Positions 8,797-18,384 of a stretch of DNA of 64,000 nucleotides are shown piece by piece (position 1 is the first letter of the stretch; every line of letters begins with the position of its first letter). The position numbers and the translations under genes were made by a program. The notes under the pieces are model-generated. The model did not search any database. It saw only the letters and a list, made by a program, of their open reading frames with translations, and was not told the DNA's origin. Source of the stretch: Salegentibacter tibetensis (GTDB lineage: Bacteria > Bacteroidota > Bacteroidia > Flavobacteriales > Flavobacteriaceae); the NCBI RefSeq assembly GCF_020164485.1, contig NZ_JAIQZA010000003.1, positions 1 through 64,000 on the forward strand, written 5' to 3'.

Positions 8797-9675
8797 ATGA
8801 CCAAGAAATTATTAATAATCAGGATATTTCTCTTTTCAATTGTGACAACAGCTGCGGCCCAACCGTCTATGGAAACCGGGGAAGAATATCTTAAAAAAAA
8901 CCAAATAAAACAGGCGAAAAAGGTTTTTCTTGATCATCAGGATAATTTAAAGGCCATAGAGTATCTGGGAGATATCGCCAGTTTCGAAAAGAACTGGGAT
9001 GATGCTATAAATTATTACGAAAAACTGGTGGAATACCAGCCTAACTCTTCGGGTTATAACTTCAAACTTGGAGCTGCTATGGGAATGCAAGCTAGGGAAG
9101 CTTCTCAATTTAAAGCAGCTTTAATGTTGGGTGATATTAAATCTTACCTGAACAAAGCAGCCGAATTAGACGAGAACTACGCTGAAGTTCGTCGGGCGTT
9201 AGTTGAATTCTATATGCAATTACCTTCTATAGTTGGTGGAAGTAAAGATTTGGCTCAGCAATATGTAAAAGAATTGCAGGCAATTAATAAAGTAGATGCT
9301 TATTTGGCTCAGGCTTATATTCATAAAATCGAAGAAGACCGGGAAGCAACAAAAACCGCCATATCTAAAGCCCTGGAAGAGGCGAAAAAGAATAAAAGCC
9401 TGGTGGAACGTAATTACCTTAATTTTGAATTAGGGGAAAGAGCTGCTTCTTTAGAGGTTATGCCCGATATGGCTGTAAAATTTCTTGAAAGTTATATAGA
9501 AAATTATAATTACAAAGATTTAAAATCTCCTGCCTGGGCGCATTTTTATATCGCTAAAATTCTGGCCTCACAAAATAATCAGGATAAAGCCTTAACTCAC
9601 ATAAATAAAGCTTTGGCCAATAAATTTAATTTTCCGGAGGCAGAAAAACTTAAGCAACAAATTTTAGAGTTGTAA
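8797..9675 (+). CDS. Secreted/periplasmic TPR-repeat protein
   Basis: 292 residues with a signal peptide (hydrophobic core LLIIRIFLFSIV, cleavage near AAAQ). The body is alpha-helical with TPR-like pairs, for example AIEYLGDIASFEKNWDDAI and a final repeat HFYIAKILASQNNQDKALTH. It is transcribed divergently from the adhesin operon and alone, with Mpl 92 bases further on. TPR proteins act as scaffolds; no partner is evident. Start ATG follows an A-rich leader. Confidence 0.75.
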   Translation: MTKKLLIIRIFLFSIVTTAAAQPSMETGEEYLKKNQIKQAKKVFLDHQDNLKAIEYLGDIASFEKNWDDAINYYEKLVEYQPNSSGYNFKLGAAMGMQAREASQFKAALMLGDIKSYLNKAAELDENYAEVRRALVEFYMQLPSIVGGSKDLAQQYVKELQAINKVDAYLAQAYIHKIEEDREATKTAISKALEEAKKNKSLVERNYLNFELGERAASLEVMPDMAVKFLESYIENYNYKDLKSPAWAHFYIAKILASQNNQDKALTHINKALANKFNFPEAEKLKQQILEL

Positions 9676-9767
9676 GCTAAAGGCTTTTCCTCATGTCTTA
9701 ACTATATTTGTAGCCAGTTAAAAGAGTTGGAAATAGCCAGATTAATTGGCGCACGAAAGAAAATCTA

Positions 9768-11120
9768 ATGAAACTTCATTTTATAGCAATAGGCGGTAGC
9801 GCTATGCATAGCCTTGCCCTTGCATTGCACGAAAAAGGAAATACTATCACCGGCAGCGACGACGCTATTTACGAACCCTCCAAATCGGCTTTGGAGAAAG
9901 TAGGTTTACTACCCGGGGAATTCGGTTGGTTTCCGCAAAAGATAACACAAGATCTGGATGCGGTTGTGCTGGGAATGCACGCCAAAAAAGATAATCCCGA
10001 ATTAAAGAGAGCCGGGGAATTAGGCTTGAAAATCTATTCTTATCCTGAATTCCTTTTTGAACTCTCTAAAGAAAAAACCCGGGTGGTGATTGGAGGTTCC
10101 CACGGAAAAACTACGATTACGGCTATGATAATTCACGTGATGCATTATCACGGAAAAGAAATTGATTACATGCTTGGCGCGCCTGTTCGGGGAATTGAGG
10201 GTACAATTAATTTAAGCGATGAGAATGATTTTATGCTGATTGAAGGCGACGAATACCCGGCTTCCGCAATAGATCTTCGGCCAAAATTTCATTTGTATCA
10301 GCCTAATATAGCTTTGCTAAGTGGCATCGCCTGGGATCATATTAATGTTTTTCCAACTTTTGAAAACTACGTTGAGCAGTTTCAAATTTTTATAAGCTCA
10401 ATAGTAAAAGGAGGCATTCTTGTTTATAACGTAGAAGATGAAACCCTAAAAAATCTGGCTGAAAATACCGAAAACCAAATAAGAAAGCATCCCTATTTCA
10501 CGCCGGAATATCACGTAGAAGATGGAGAAACTATTCTGGAAACTTCGGAAGGTGATATGCCATTGGAAATCTTCGGGAGACATAATATGAATAACCTGGC
10601 CGGCGCAAAATGGATTTGCCAGCATATGGGGATTGATGAAGATGATTTCTATGAAGCGATGATGGAGTTTGAAGGTGCCGAACGAAGGTTGGAGAAAATT
10701 TATGAAAATGGGAATGCAATTCTTTTTAAAGATTTTGCACATAGCCCTTCTAAAGTAAAGGCCAGTAATCAGGCCGTAAAAGAGCAGTATCCCGATAAAA
10801 AACTAATAGCTTGTTTAGAATTACACACTTTTAGTAGTCTTAATTCAGAATTTATTCAAGAGTATAAGGATACTTTGAATAAGGCTGATGAAGTAATTAT
10901 TTTCTACTCTCCAGAGGCAATAGCGCAAAAACAAATGCAGTTTATTTCTGCAGAAGACATAAAAGTGGCATTTAATAAGTCGGATCTGGAAGTAATTTCT
11001 GAAACTTCAGAATTAAAAGATATTCTTGAATCTAAAGATTTTAATAATTCCGTTTTACTTTTAATGAGCAGCGGGACTTTTGGAAATTTAGACCTGGAGG
11101 AGGTGAAGGCTTTATTTTAG
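9768..11120 (+). CDS. mpl: Mpl-type UDP-N-acetylmuramate:murein tripeptide ligase
   Basis: 450 residues, the usual Mur ligase length. The N-terminal Rossmann part starts KLHFIAIGGSAMHSLALAL, the ATP loop is GSHGKTT (110-116), and the central domain has EGDEYPASAIDLRPKF and a later DFAHSPSKV. The N-terminus with G-S-A-M in place of MurC's G-G-I-G-M-S, and the E-G-D-E-Y-P motif, point to Mpl rather than MurC. Mpl joins recycled L-Ala-gamma-D-Glu-meso-DAP to UDP-MurNAc in the cytoplasm, returning cell-wall peptide to synthesis. An exact TAnnTTTG box (TATATTTG, 9703-9710) lies upstream, without a clear TTG partner. Confidence 0.9.
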   Translation: MKLHFIAIGGSAMHSLALALHEKGNTITGSDDAIYEPSKSALEKVGLLPGEFGWFPQKITQDLDAVVLGMHAKKDNPELKRAGELGLKIYSYPEFLFELSKEKTRVVIGGSHGKTTITAMIIHVMHYHGKEIDYMLGAPVRGIEGTINLSDENDFMLIEGDEYPASAIDLRPKFHLYQPNIALLSGIAWDHINVFPTFENYVEQFQIFISSIVKGGILVYNVEDETLKNLAENTENQIRKHPYFTPEYHVEDGETILETSEGDMPLEIFGRHNMNNLAGAKWICQHMGIDEDDFYEAMMEFEGAERRLEKIYENGNAILFKDFAHSPSKVKASNQAVKEQYPDKKLIACLELHTFSSLNSEFIQEYKDTLNKADEVIIFYSPEAIAQKQMQFISAEDIKVAFNKSDLEVISETSELKDILESKDFNNSVLLLMSSGTFGNLDLEEVKALF

Positions 11121-11229
11121 TTAGTCCAATGTCCATTTGAGACGAGATATTAATCATCTTTTTATCGATGTGATTTCGGTCAGGTTGGTGTTGTAAATTT
11201 TGCGTCCATCATCATATTGGTTTCATTTC

Positions 11230-11328
11230 AAATCCCTCAATGAGGGATTGATTCCCCGTGGCTTGCCTCGAAATTATAAAATAGTTTTCCAATTCATACC
11301 TCGTAGGCTTGCCCCGAGGTTCTTGATT
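11230..11328 (-). repeat. REP-like two-hairpin dispersed repeat, copy C
   Basis: Third copy, in the gap between mpl and radC. It shares AAATTATAAAATAGTTTTCC with copy B and the CTCG-x-GGCTTGCCCCGAGG hairpin with copy A. An extra small palindrome, AATCCCTCA/TGAGGGATT, marks its left end. Confidence 0.85.
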
Positions 11329-11372
11329 AGTTTTGAGGATGATAAAGAATCATTTTTTATCTTTATAAAACT

Positions 11373-12074
11373 ATGAGGCAGGAAAATCAAATTGGTTTTG
11401 GAATTAAATCCTGGGCAGAAGACGATCGGCCCAGGGAAAAATTGCTTCAAAAAGGTAAACTAAGCCTAAGTGATGCTGAACTCATAGCCATTTTAATCGG
11501 GTCTGGAAGTCGGAATGAATCTGCCGTGCAATTAAGCAAACGTATTTTAGCTTCCACTGGAAACCAATTGGGTGATCTCGGGAAACTTTCAGTAAAAAAA
11601 CTTTGTGAATTTAAAGGAATAGGTCCTGCGAAAGCCGTAAGTATTGTGGCAGCGATGGAACTTGGCCGCCGTCGAAGGACAGAAGAAGCTTTAGAAAAAA
11701 AGAAAATTACCTCCAGCGCTTCGGTTTTTGAATTAATGCAGCCTATAATCGGCGAGTTGTATCACGAGGAGTTCTGGATTATTTATCTTAATAATTCGAA
11801 TAAAGTTATTGAGCAATTACAACTCAGTAAGGGCGGGATTACCGGTACACTTGTAGATGTGCGTATCACGCTAAGAAAAGCGTTGGAAGTTGGCGCTACG
11901 TCTATAATCCTGGCGCATAATCATCCTTCGGGAACTTTAAAGCCCAGCGAAGCCGATAAACAACTTACACAAAAGCTTAAAACAGCGGCTCAAAGTTTAG
12001 ATATTAAGGTGCTGGATCATCTTATTGTAACTGAAAAATCATACTTTAGCTTTGCAGACGAAGGCGTACTTTAA
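11373..12074 (+). CDS. radC: RadC family JAB1/MPN-domain protein
   Basis: 233 residues, normal RadC length. The N-terminal RPREKLL segment and a helix-hairpin-helix (KGIGPAKA, 81-88) suggest DNA contact. The C-terminal JAMM metalloprotease-like domain carries HNHPSG (His182, His184) with Asp195 in PSEADKQL, the complete zinc ligand set. The historic link to repair in E. coli has been withdrawn and the cellular role remains unclear. A TATCTTTA box lies shortly upstream. It may be co-transcribed with the next gene, which starts 9 bases after its stop. Confidence 0.93.
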   Translation: MRQENQIGFGIKSWAEDDRPREKLLQKGKLSLSDAELIAILIGSGSRNESAVQLSKRILASTGNQLGDLGKLSVKKLCEFKGIGPAKAVSIVAAMELGRRRRTEEALEKKKITSSASVFELMQPIIGELYHEEFWIIYLNNSNKVIEQLQLSKGGITGTLVDVRITLRKALEVGATSIILAHNHPSGTLKPSEADKQLTQKLKTAAQSLDIKVLDHLIVTEKSYFSFADEGVL

Positions 12075-12083
12075 ATTGTTTAG

Positions 12084-13373
12084 ATGCTACTAATTTATAC
12101 CCAGAAGATCACCCCGAGAATAGTTTATACCTTTAAACATATTTGCACAAATGTTCTGGGAATTTCTATAAAATTCACCACTAAAATCGAAGAATTCATC
12201 GCTCATGAAGGGATGAAACTTTCTTACGGAAAACAAGCCCTGGGAAACGAATTATTTGTGCAAAAAGTAGGGCTTTTGCTTGAGCAGGGTTTAAGTGAAG
12301 TAGATATTAAAGTGCAGCCCTGGGGCGATAATTTTTGTTTCTTTCCGGTCTCAGAAAACAGCGCATTGCCCTTTGATATTTTTGCGGCTTCTTTCTTTCT
12401 GCTGAGTAGATATGAAGAATATTTGCCGCATGTGAAAGACGATTTAGGTCGATTTCCGGCTTCAGAAAGTCTAGGGTTTCAGGAAGGCTTTTTACAATCT
12501 CCTGTGGTAGATGTCTGGGCTTATAAATTTAAAGAGGTTCTTCTGGAAAGATTTCCTGAAATCACCCATGCCGACAGAAAATTTCATACCCGGGCCGTTA
12601 TTGCGGTAGAGCATGTTTTTAATTTTCAGAATAAAGGATTTTTGCGAAGCCTGGCGGGAATGCATCTAGATTTGGTGAAGCTTCAGTTTAATAAAGTTGT
12701 AGACCGTATTCAGGTGCTGATGCGGATAAAGAAAGACCCTATAAATATTTTTGAAGATTTAATTGCTTTTATCAAAAAACACAAGGTGTCTTTACTGTTT
12801 ATGTTTCAGATAAGTGATTTCTCAATTTACGATCGTAATATTAATTACAACCGGAATCCTTATCGTTCCATTATTAAATACGTTGGGGATTATGCTAAGG
12901 TGGGTTTAATGCCGGGATATTTTGCTTTAGAGAACTTTAAAACACTTCGGAAGGAAAAACTGCGAATGGAAAACACCGTGCATACACCACTTGAAAGTGT
13001 GATTAATGTAAAATACAACCTGAATATTCCTGAATTTTACAATTTCCTGACAGAACTGGAAATTCCGCAGGATTATTCTATGGGATACCCAGAGACTCCT
13101 GGTTTTAGGGCAGGAACCTGCAGTCCTTTTTTTTTCTATGATATTAATACAGAATCAACACTTGATTTAAAAATACATCCTTACGTCTTCAATTCGAGTA
13201 TTGTTGAAAAAATGGATTTTGGGCAATTGACCAGCGATGTTGGAAAAATGTTAAGTGAAGTAAAGGAAGTTGACGGTAGTTTTAAAGCCATTTTCAAAAA
13301 TCAGGATTTTTCTGAATATTCTAATCACCAGAACTATTACGCGTTGTTAAAACAGATTTATGAAGTTAGATAA
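12084..13373 (+). CDS. Polysaccharide deacetylase-like protein (DUF7033-type N-terminus)
   Basis: 429 residues without a signal peptide. LPFDIFAASFFLLSRYEEYL (about 92-111) and the segment HVKDDLGRFPASESLGFQ match a family of Bacteroidota deacetylase-like proteins. The C-terminal half carries MGYPETPGFRAGTCSPFFFY, the barrel motif of carbohydrate esterase family 4 relatives. Where the metal-binding Asp pair is expected (before NKGFLRSLAG) the sequence reads AVIAVEHVFNF, so the usual D-x-D is not visible and activity is uncertain. It sits in a run with radC and the HAD gene, which overlaps its last 14 bases. Confidence 0.7.
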   Translation: MLLIYTQKITPRIVYTFKHICTNVLGISIKFTTKIEEFIAHEGMKLSYGKQALGNELFVQKVGLLLEQGLSEVDIKVQPWGDNFCFFPVSENSALPFDIFAASFFLLSRYEEYLPHVKDDLGRFPASESLGFQEGFLQSPVVDVWAYKFKEVLLERFPEITHADRKFHTRAVIAVEHVFNFQNKGFLRSLAGMHLDLVKLQFNKVVDRIQVLMRIKKDPINIFEDLIAFIKKHKVSLLFMFQISDFSIYDRNINYNRNPYRSIIKYVGDYAKVGLMPGYFALENFKTLRKEKLRMENTVHTPLESVINVKYNLNIPEFYNFLTELEIPQDYSMGYPETPGFRAGTCSPFFFYDINTESTLDLKIHPYVFNSSIVEKMDFGQLTSDVGKMLSEVKEVDGSFKAIFKNQDFSEYSNHQNYYALLKQIYEVR

Positions 13374-14049
13374 TATCAACCATATTTTTTTTGATCTGGA
13401 TCATACCTTATGGGATTTCGACAGGAACTCTGCCCTGGCTTTTGAGCGTGTTTTTAAGTTTAGGAATATTCCGCTGGGAATAAATGATTTTCTTAAGGTT
13501 TATATGCCGGTAAATTTTAAATACTGGGAACGTTATAGAAATGATGAAGTTACCAAGGAAGCTTTGCGCTACGGAAGGCTGAAAGACAGTTTTGATCTTT
13601 TAAAATTTGAAGCTGATAAAGTTTTGATAGATAATATTGCCATAGATTATATAGAATACCTGCCAGATCATAATCATCTATTAGACGGAAGTAAAGAGGT
13701 GCTGGAGTATTTACAGGAAACTTATGTTTTGCATATCATAACCAATGGTTTTGAAGAAGTGCAGCATAAAAAACTTATCAATTCGGGAATAAGTAAGTAT
13801 TTTACTACAATTACTACTTCCGAAGAAGCGGGTGTTAAAAAACCTCACAAACAAATATTTGAAACAGCATTGAAAAAATCTTCGGCTACTCCGGAAAACA
13901 GTATTATGATTGGAGATAATTTTGAGGCCGATTGTACCGGTGCTGTAAATTGTGGGATTAAACCTATCTTCTTTGATTACTACGGGGACAAGGAGGATGT
14001 CGGCATAATACATATAAAAACGTTAAATGAACTGAAGATCTATTTGTAA
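13360..14049 (+). CDS. YjjG-family HAD nucleotidase
   Basis: 229 residues. HAD motif I is FFDLDHTLWDF with nucleophile Asp12 and Asp14. Motif II is HIITNGFEEVQHKKL, motif III KKPHKQIF, and motif IV MIGDNFEADCTGA. The W after DHTL and the C1 helical cap fit the YjjG group of 5'-nucleotidases that remove noncanonical pyrimidine nucleotides; substrate is inferred from family. The ATG overlaps the previous gene by 14 bases, implying translational coupling. Confidence 0.87.
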   Translation: MKLDNINHIFFDLDHTLWDFDRNSALAFERVFKFRNIPLGINDFLKVYMPVNFKYWERYRNDEVTKEALRYGRLKDSFDLLKFEADKVLIDNIAIDYIEYLPDHNHLLDGSKEVLEYLQETYVLHIITNGFEEVQHKKLINSGISKYFTTITTSEEAGVKKPHKQIFETALKKSSATPENSIMIGDNFEADCTGAVNCGIKPIFFDYYGDKEDVGIIHIKTLNELKIYL

Positions 14050-14096
14050 TAATAATCTTTTGTTAATTTCGTTAGTACAACCCAATCCGGTGGCTA

Positions 14097-14651
14097 ATGA
14101 AATTTTATTCTTCTTTACTTACTAAATTTGTAAGGCTTGCTACTGTGAGTTTTCTTTTAATGGGTTGTGTTAAGGATGTAGACCTTGATCAACGCAACGA
14201 TATCACCCTTGGTCCCGATTTGCAAATTGATCTTCTTATCTACGATATAGATCAATCTCATTTTAGAGATACTGCTACAGGAAATATTAAGAACCGTATT
14301 AGTGATACGGTGCGCCTGGAATTTTTGGACGATTCCTATATTCAGGAGGATCTTACTTCGGTAGAATTTTATTTTAGGCATATTAATACGTTTCCACGAG
14401 AAATTGAAAGTAAGATCAGGTTCCTTTCTGAAGGCAACCGCGAACAGTTTGCGGTAAATTATAGCATAACCCCAGGGGCTGATGGTAATCCCGTAACTAC
14501 AGAACAATATGAGTTAATTGAAGAAGATCGTATAAATTTAGTGCGTAGAAGCATAAAAATGGTGGTGGAATTAGAGGTGCAGCCGGGTACAGCGGTTTTT
14601 GAAGGAGAATTGGATTTCGCTTCAAAAGGCTTCTTTTCGTTTGAATTTTGA
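14097..14651 (+). CDS. Hypothetical lipoprotein partnered with a DUF5723 protein
   Basis: 184 residues. The signal ends in lipobox LLMGC (Cys24), followed by an acidic start and a beta-rich body with RISDTVRLEFLDDSYIQED and a C-terminal FEGELDFASKGFFSFEF. No family recognised. Its TGA overlaps or abuts the start of the next gene, so the two are probably translated together and form an envelope pair. Confidence 0.75.
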   Translation: MKFYSSLLTKFVRLATVSFLLMGCVKDVDLDQRNDITLGPDLQIDLLIYDIDQSHFRDTATGNIKNRISDTVRLEFLDDSYIQEDLTSVEFYFRHINTFPREIESKIRFLSEGNREQFAVNYSITPGADGNPVTTEQYELIEEDRINLVRRSIKMVVELEVQPGTAVFEGELDFASKGFFSFEF

Positions 14652-14653
14652 AG

Positions 14654-16060
14654 ATGTGGAGACTAATATTTTTATTTTTTCTTGTTTGCAGTTCGGTTGT
14701 TGCTCAAAACAAACCGCTTCTTTTCAATGTGGATGATCTTCCGCAAACTTTAATGAGCAATCCCGGAGCTCAAATTAATTTTACCGGGCATATTGGAATT
14801 CCGCTTTTTTCTCAAATTCATCTTTCTGCAGGTACTACCGGTGTCGACCTCTACGATATCTTTGCTGATGATGGCACTAATATCAATACCCGAATTCAGG
14901 AAACCATGCGAAGTATGGATGCCAGAGATTATTTTGCGATAAATCAGCAGCTTGAAATAATTTCCCTGGGATGGAAATTAGATAGGAAGAACTATCTCTC
15001 TATGGGGATTTACCAGGAAATGGATTTATTTGCATATTTCCCAAAAGGTCCTGCAATTCTCGTCAATGAGGGAAATAATGATTATTTAAATGAGCCTTTT
15101 TATTTCGACGATGTCTCTTTTACAGGCGAAATTCTGACGGTTTATCACTTAGGAATTAATCATAAATTTGATAGACGACTTACAGTGGGAGCCAGGGCTA
15201 AATTCTATTCAGGGGTTTTTAATGCTGAGAGTACGGGAAATTCGGGAAGGTTTACTACTTACACCACTCCCAATGGCAGAAATGTTTACAAGCACGAAGT
15301 TGTAGATCTGAATGTTTTAGTCAATACTTCCGGTTTTGCATCTTTAAGGGAAGAAGAAGAAGTTATGACCGTAGAACAGGCCACAGCCGAATTACTAAGC
15401 CGCTCTTTTTTTGGGGGTAATGTGGGTTTCGGACTTGATTTGGGTCTTTCTTATATTCTTGACGAACAATTTATACTTTCCGGGTCTGTACAGGATCTTG
15501 GGGCTGTTTTCCAAAGAAAAGACGTTGAAAATTATAGGTATTTTGGGGCTTATGAAACCAGTGGTTTAGAGCCTCTTTTCCCAGATTTAGATGAGAATGA
15601 TGAAGCCATACCCTATTGGGATATTTTTGAAGACGAGGTAGACAGAAATCTTAGAGACCAAACAACCTACGAATCTTATACAACCTGGCGTCCCATAAAA
15701 GCGAATTTCGCTATGGAATATGGCTTCGGTCCGGGATTTTTACCCTGTCATTATCTAAGCGACAAAGAAGTGAGGTATATGAATTTGTTAGGAATGCAGC
15801 TCAGCGGGGTAAAAAGGCCCAAAGGTTTTGTTTACGCTTTAACCGCATATTATGACCGAAAAATTAATGAAAACCAGCGTTTTAAGCTTACTTACACTTT
15901 AGATGACTATTCTTTAACCAATATCGGTTTGATGTATACCAAGACTTTTAATAAATTTAATGTATATCTTGCAGTAAATAACGTATTGGCATATCCAGAT
16001 CTGGCAAAAGCACATAGTGCTTCTATACAGTTAGGGATGCAGTTGGTTTTTAATGACTAG
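14654..16060 (+). CDS. DUF5723 family outer-membrane protein
   Basis: About 468 residues. The chosen ATG gives MWRLIFLFFLVCSSVVAQ, a clean signal peptide; a TTG two codons earlier (14648) would overlap the upstream stop and is the alternative start. The mature protein has repeated amphipathic strands, an early QTLMSNPGAQINFTGHIGIP and ends SIQLGMQLVFND, as in DUF5723 barrels, which resemble OmpA/FadL-like porins. Function unknown; outer-membrane placement is inferred. It follows the lipoprotein gene directly. Confidence 0.85.
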   Translation: MWRLIFLFFLVCSSVVAQNKPLLFNVDDLPQTLMSNPGAQINFTGHIGIPLFSQIHLSAGTTGVDLYDIFADDGTNINTRIQETMRSMDARDYFAINQQLEIISLGWKLDRKNYLSMGIYQEMDLFAYFPKGPAILVNEGNNDYLNEPFYFDDVSFTGEILTVYHLGINHKFDRRLTVGARAKFYSGVFNAESTGNSGRFTTYTTPNGRNVYKHEVVDLNVLVNTSGFASLREEEEVMTVEQATAELLSRSFFGGNVGFGLDLGLSYILDEQFILSGSVQDLGAVFQRKDVENYRYFGAYETSGLEPLFPDLDENDEAIPYWDIFEDEVDRNLRDQTTYESYTTWRPIKANFAMEYGFGPGFLPCHYLSDKEVRYMNLLGMQLSGVKRPKGFVYALTAYYDRKINENQRFKLTYTLDDYSLTNIGLMYTKTFNKFNVYLAVNNVLAYPDLAKAHSASIQLGMQLVFND

Positions 16061-16164
16061 AAGAGTTTAATGAAAACCGGCAAAATGGTGGCCTCGGAAA
16101 TGGCAACATTTTCGAGAGAATTTGGTAACCTAATTTCACTTCATTTTGCTGAAAATATAAACAC

Positions 16165-17031
16165 ATGAAAAAAATACTTTTTATACTATTTGTAATTTCT
16201 GGAGCACTAAATGTTTCTGCACAGGATCTAAATGAATATAAATACGTAATTGTACCGGAAGATTTTGAACTTTCAAAAGAAAAAAATCAATATCAATTAA
16301 ACGCACTTACCAAATTTCTATTTGAAAAATACGGGTTTGAAACCCTGATGAAGAACGAGGAAAAACCTCTCGATTTACAGGAAAATTATTGTTTGGGCCT
16401 AAGCGCTAAAGTAAAAGACAATTCGGGTTTGTTTGTTACTAAGTTGGTAGTTCAATTAGAGGATTGTCGCGGAAATATTGTTTTTGAAACAAAAGAGGGG
16501 AGAAGTAGGGAGAAAGATTTTAAAGCAGCACATCACGAAGCTTTGCGCGATGCTTTTAGTGATATTGAAGAATTAAATTATCAATTTAATCCTGGGGAAG
16601 TTTCAGCTGCTGCTCCTTCTAGTGATAAGCAACCGCAAGCTGTAGAAAATGCTGAAATTGCACAGAGTGAACCAGAAACCCAGGCCCCTGAAGCTTCCGA
16701 AGAAGTTAAAACTCCTATTTCTGCACCCGCTGAAGTAGTGGTGGAAAATCCTATGATAAATAATGCTTCAGCAAAAGAACTGAATTTTGAAAAGGACGGT
16801 ATTACCTATTTACTCGAAAAATCTGATGCAGGATATTCATTTTATCAAACAAATTCCGAAGAGCCATTTGCGGTTCTGGCAAAGTCCGGTGATGAGGATA
16901 GCTTTATATATAAATCCCTTACCCGTCAAGGCATAGCCTATTTTGATGATGGAGGTAATTTGATAATTGAATATTTAAATGCAGAAAATAAAAAGGTAAA
17001 GCTGGTTTATAAAGCTTCGGCGAATCAATAA
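16165..17031 (+). CDS. Hypothetical secreted protein with a Pro/Glu/Ala-rich linker
   Basis: 288 residues: signal peptide ending VSAQD, an alpha/beta domain starting YKYVIVPEDFELSKEKNQYQ (about 25-140), a low-complexity linker rich in P, E, A and S (about 145-195), and a second small beta domain (about 200-285). The YKYVIVP opening is a common pattern of Bacteroidota envelope proteins; no named family is certain. A weak promoter (TTG 16122, TCATTTTG 16141-16148, 16-base spacer) may serve it. Its 3' end overlaps rarA on the other strand by 7 bases. Confidence 0.75.
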   Translation: MKKILFILFVISGALNVSAQDLNEYKYVIVPEDFELSKEKNQYQLNALTKFLFEKYGFETLMKNEEKPLDLQENYCLGLSAKVKDNSGLFVTKLVVQLEDCRGNIVFETKEGRSREKDFKAAHHEALRDAFSDIEELNYQFNPGEVSAAAPSSDKQPQAVENAEIAQSEPETQAPEASEEVKTPISAPAEVVVENPMINNASAKELNFEKDGITYLLEKSDAGYSFYQTNSEEPFAVLAKSGDEDSFIYKSLTRQGIAYFDDGGNLIIEYLNAENKKVKLVYKASANQ

Positions 17032-18299
17032 TTATACTTGGTTTTCCAACGTTTTTTAAGAAATTCCCGTTGCGCATTTTCCCTCGGATTGTTCCCCGGA
17101 TTATAAAATTTGGTGCTTTTTAATTCATCGGGTAAGAATTCAGCTTTCACAAAATTGTTCTCGTGGTTATGAGCGTATTTATAATCTTTTCCGTAGCCAA
17201 TATCTTTCATTAACTTGGTTGGTGCATTTCTAATCGATAGAGGCACCGAGAGATTCCCGGTTTTCTTTACAGCACTTTGTGCCTGATTAATTGCCATATA
17301 AGCCGCGTTGCTTTTAGGTGAAGTTGCCAGATAAGTGACACATTGACTCAACACGATTCTGGCTTCGGGAAAACCAATTGTGGTTACCGCCTGAAACGTG
17401 CTATTTGCGATTACCAGCGCAGTAGGGTTCGCATTCCCAATATCCTCACTGGCAAGAATAAGTAATCTTCTGGCGATGAATTTTACATCTTCACCGCCCT
17501 CAATCATTCTTGCAAGCCAGTAAACCGCAGCGTTGGGATCGCTACCTCGAATAGATTTAATAAAAGCCGAAATAATATCGTAATGCTGCTCGCCGGCTTT
17601 ATCGTAAAGCACCGTATTCTGCTGAACCCTATTGAAAACCAGTTCGTTGGTGATTTCCAGGTCTCCTTCAGAAGAGGTGACTAAAAGTTCAAAAATATTA
17701 AGCAATTTTCTCGCATCACCACCGCTTAATCTAAGCAAGGCCTCGGTTTCCTTTAGTTTTATATTTTTAGCAGCAATTATTTTATCTTCCCGCATAGCTC
17801 TCTCTAAAAGCGCCACCAAATCTTCTTTACTGAAAGGCTTTAGAATATACACCTGGCAACGGGAAAGTAGGGCTGAAATCACTTCGAAACTCGGATTCTC
17901 GGTAGTGGCACCAATTAAAGTTACCCAACCTTTTTCTACTGCTCCTAAAAGGGAATCCTGCTGCGATTTGCTGAAACGATGAATTTCATCAATAAAAAGG
18001 ATAGGATTTTTAGTGGTAAACAAGCCATCGCTTTTCTTAGCCTTTTCAATCACTTCCCGAACATCTTTTACTCCGCTGCTTACTGCGCTGAGTTGAAAGA
18101 ATGGTCTGTCTGAAGTTGTGGCAATAATATTGGCCAAAGTGGTTTTTCCGACTCCCGGAGGCCCCCAGAAAATTATGGAAGGAATAATACCTTGCTTGAG
18201 CTGCTGGCGCAAAGCTCCTTTAGGGCCAATAAGGTGCTGCTGACTTAAATAATCCTCTAATGTTTGGGGTCGTAATCTTTCTGCTAATGGTTTGCTCAT
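17025..18299 (-). CDS. rarA: Replication-associated recombination protein A (RarA/MgsA)
   Basis: 424 residues. AAA+ clamp-loader-like ATPase with Walker A GPPGVGKT (46-53), Walker B ILFIDEIHRF (Asp103-Glu104), sensor 1 LIGATTENPSFEV, and arginine finger region ALLSRCQVY. The C-terminal tetramerisation part has YWLARMIEGGEDVKFIARRL and RNAPTKLMKDIGYGKDYKYA, as in MgsA. It acts at stalled replication forks. Convergent with the preceding gene and divergent from the rhomboid gene. Confidence 0.95.
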   Translation of the reverse strand: MSKPLAERLRPQTLEDYLSQQHLIGPKGALRQQLKQGIIPSIIFWGPPGVGKTTLANIIATTSDRPFFQLSAVSSGVKDVREVIEKAKKSDGLFTTKNPILFIDEIHRFSKSQQDSLLGAVEKGWVTLIGATTENPSFEVISALLSRCQVYILKPFSKEDLVALLERAMREDKIIAAKNIKLKETEALLRLSGGDARKLLNIFELLVTSSEGDLEITNELVFNRVQQNTVLYDKAGEQHYDIISAFIKSIRGSDPNAAVYWLARMIEGGEDVKFIARRLLILASEDIGNANPTALVIANSTFQAVTTIGFPEARIVLSQCVTYLATSPKSNAAYMAINQAQSAVKKTGNLSVPLSIRNAPTKLMKDIGYGKDYKYAHNHENNFVKAEFLPDELKSTKFYNPGNNPRENAQREFLKKRWKTKYNY

Positions 18300-18384
18300 C
18301 TGACAAAATTAGTAATTTGAATAACACTTTGTCATCTATTAACAAATGGATTCTTTTTTGTAATATTAAATTAAACTTATTCAT

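Noticed and set aside
18304-18311. TAATTTTG box directly before rarA as its -7 promoter element
   Set aside because: It would place the start site at the ATG and no TTG lies at the right distance.
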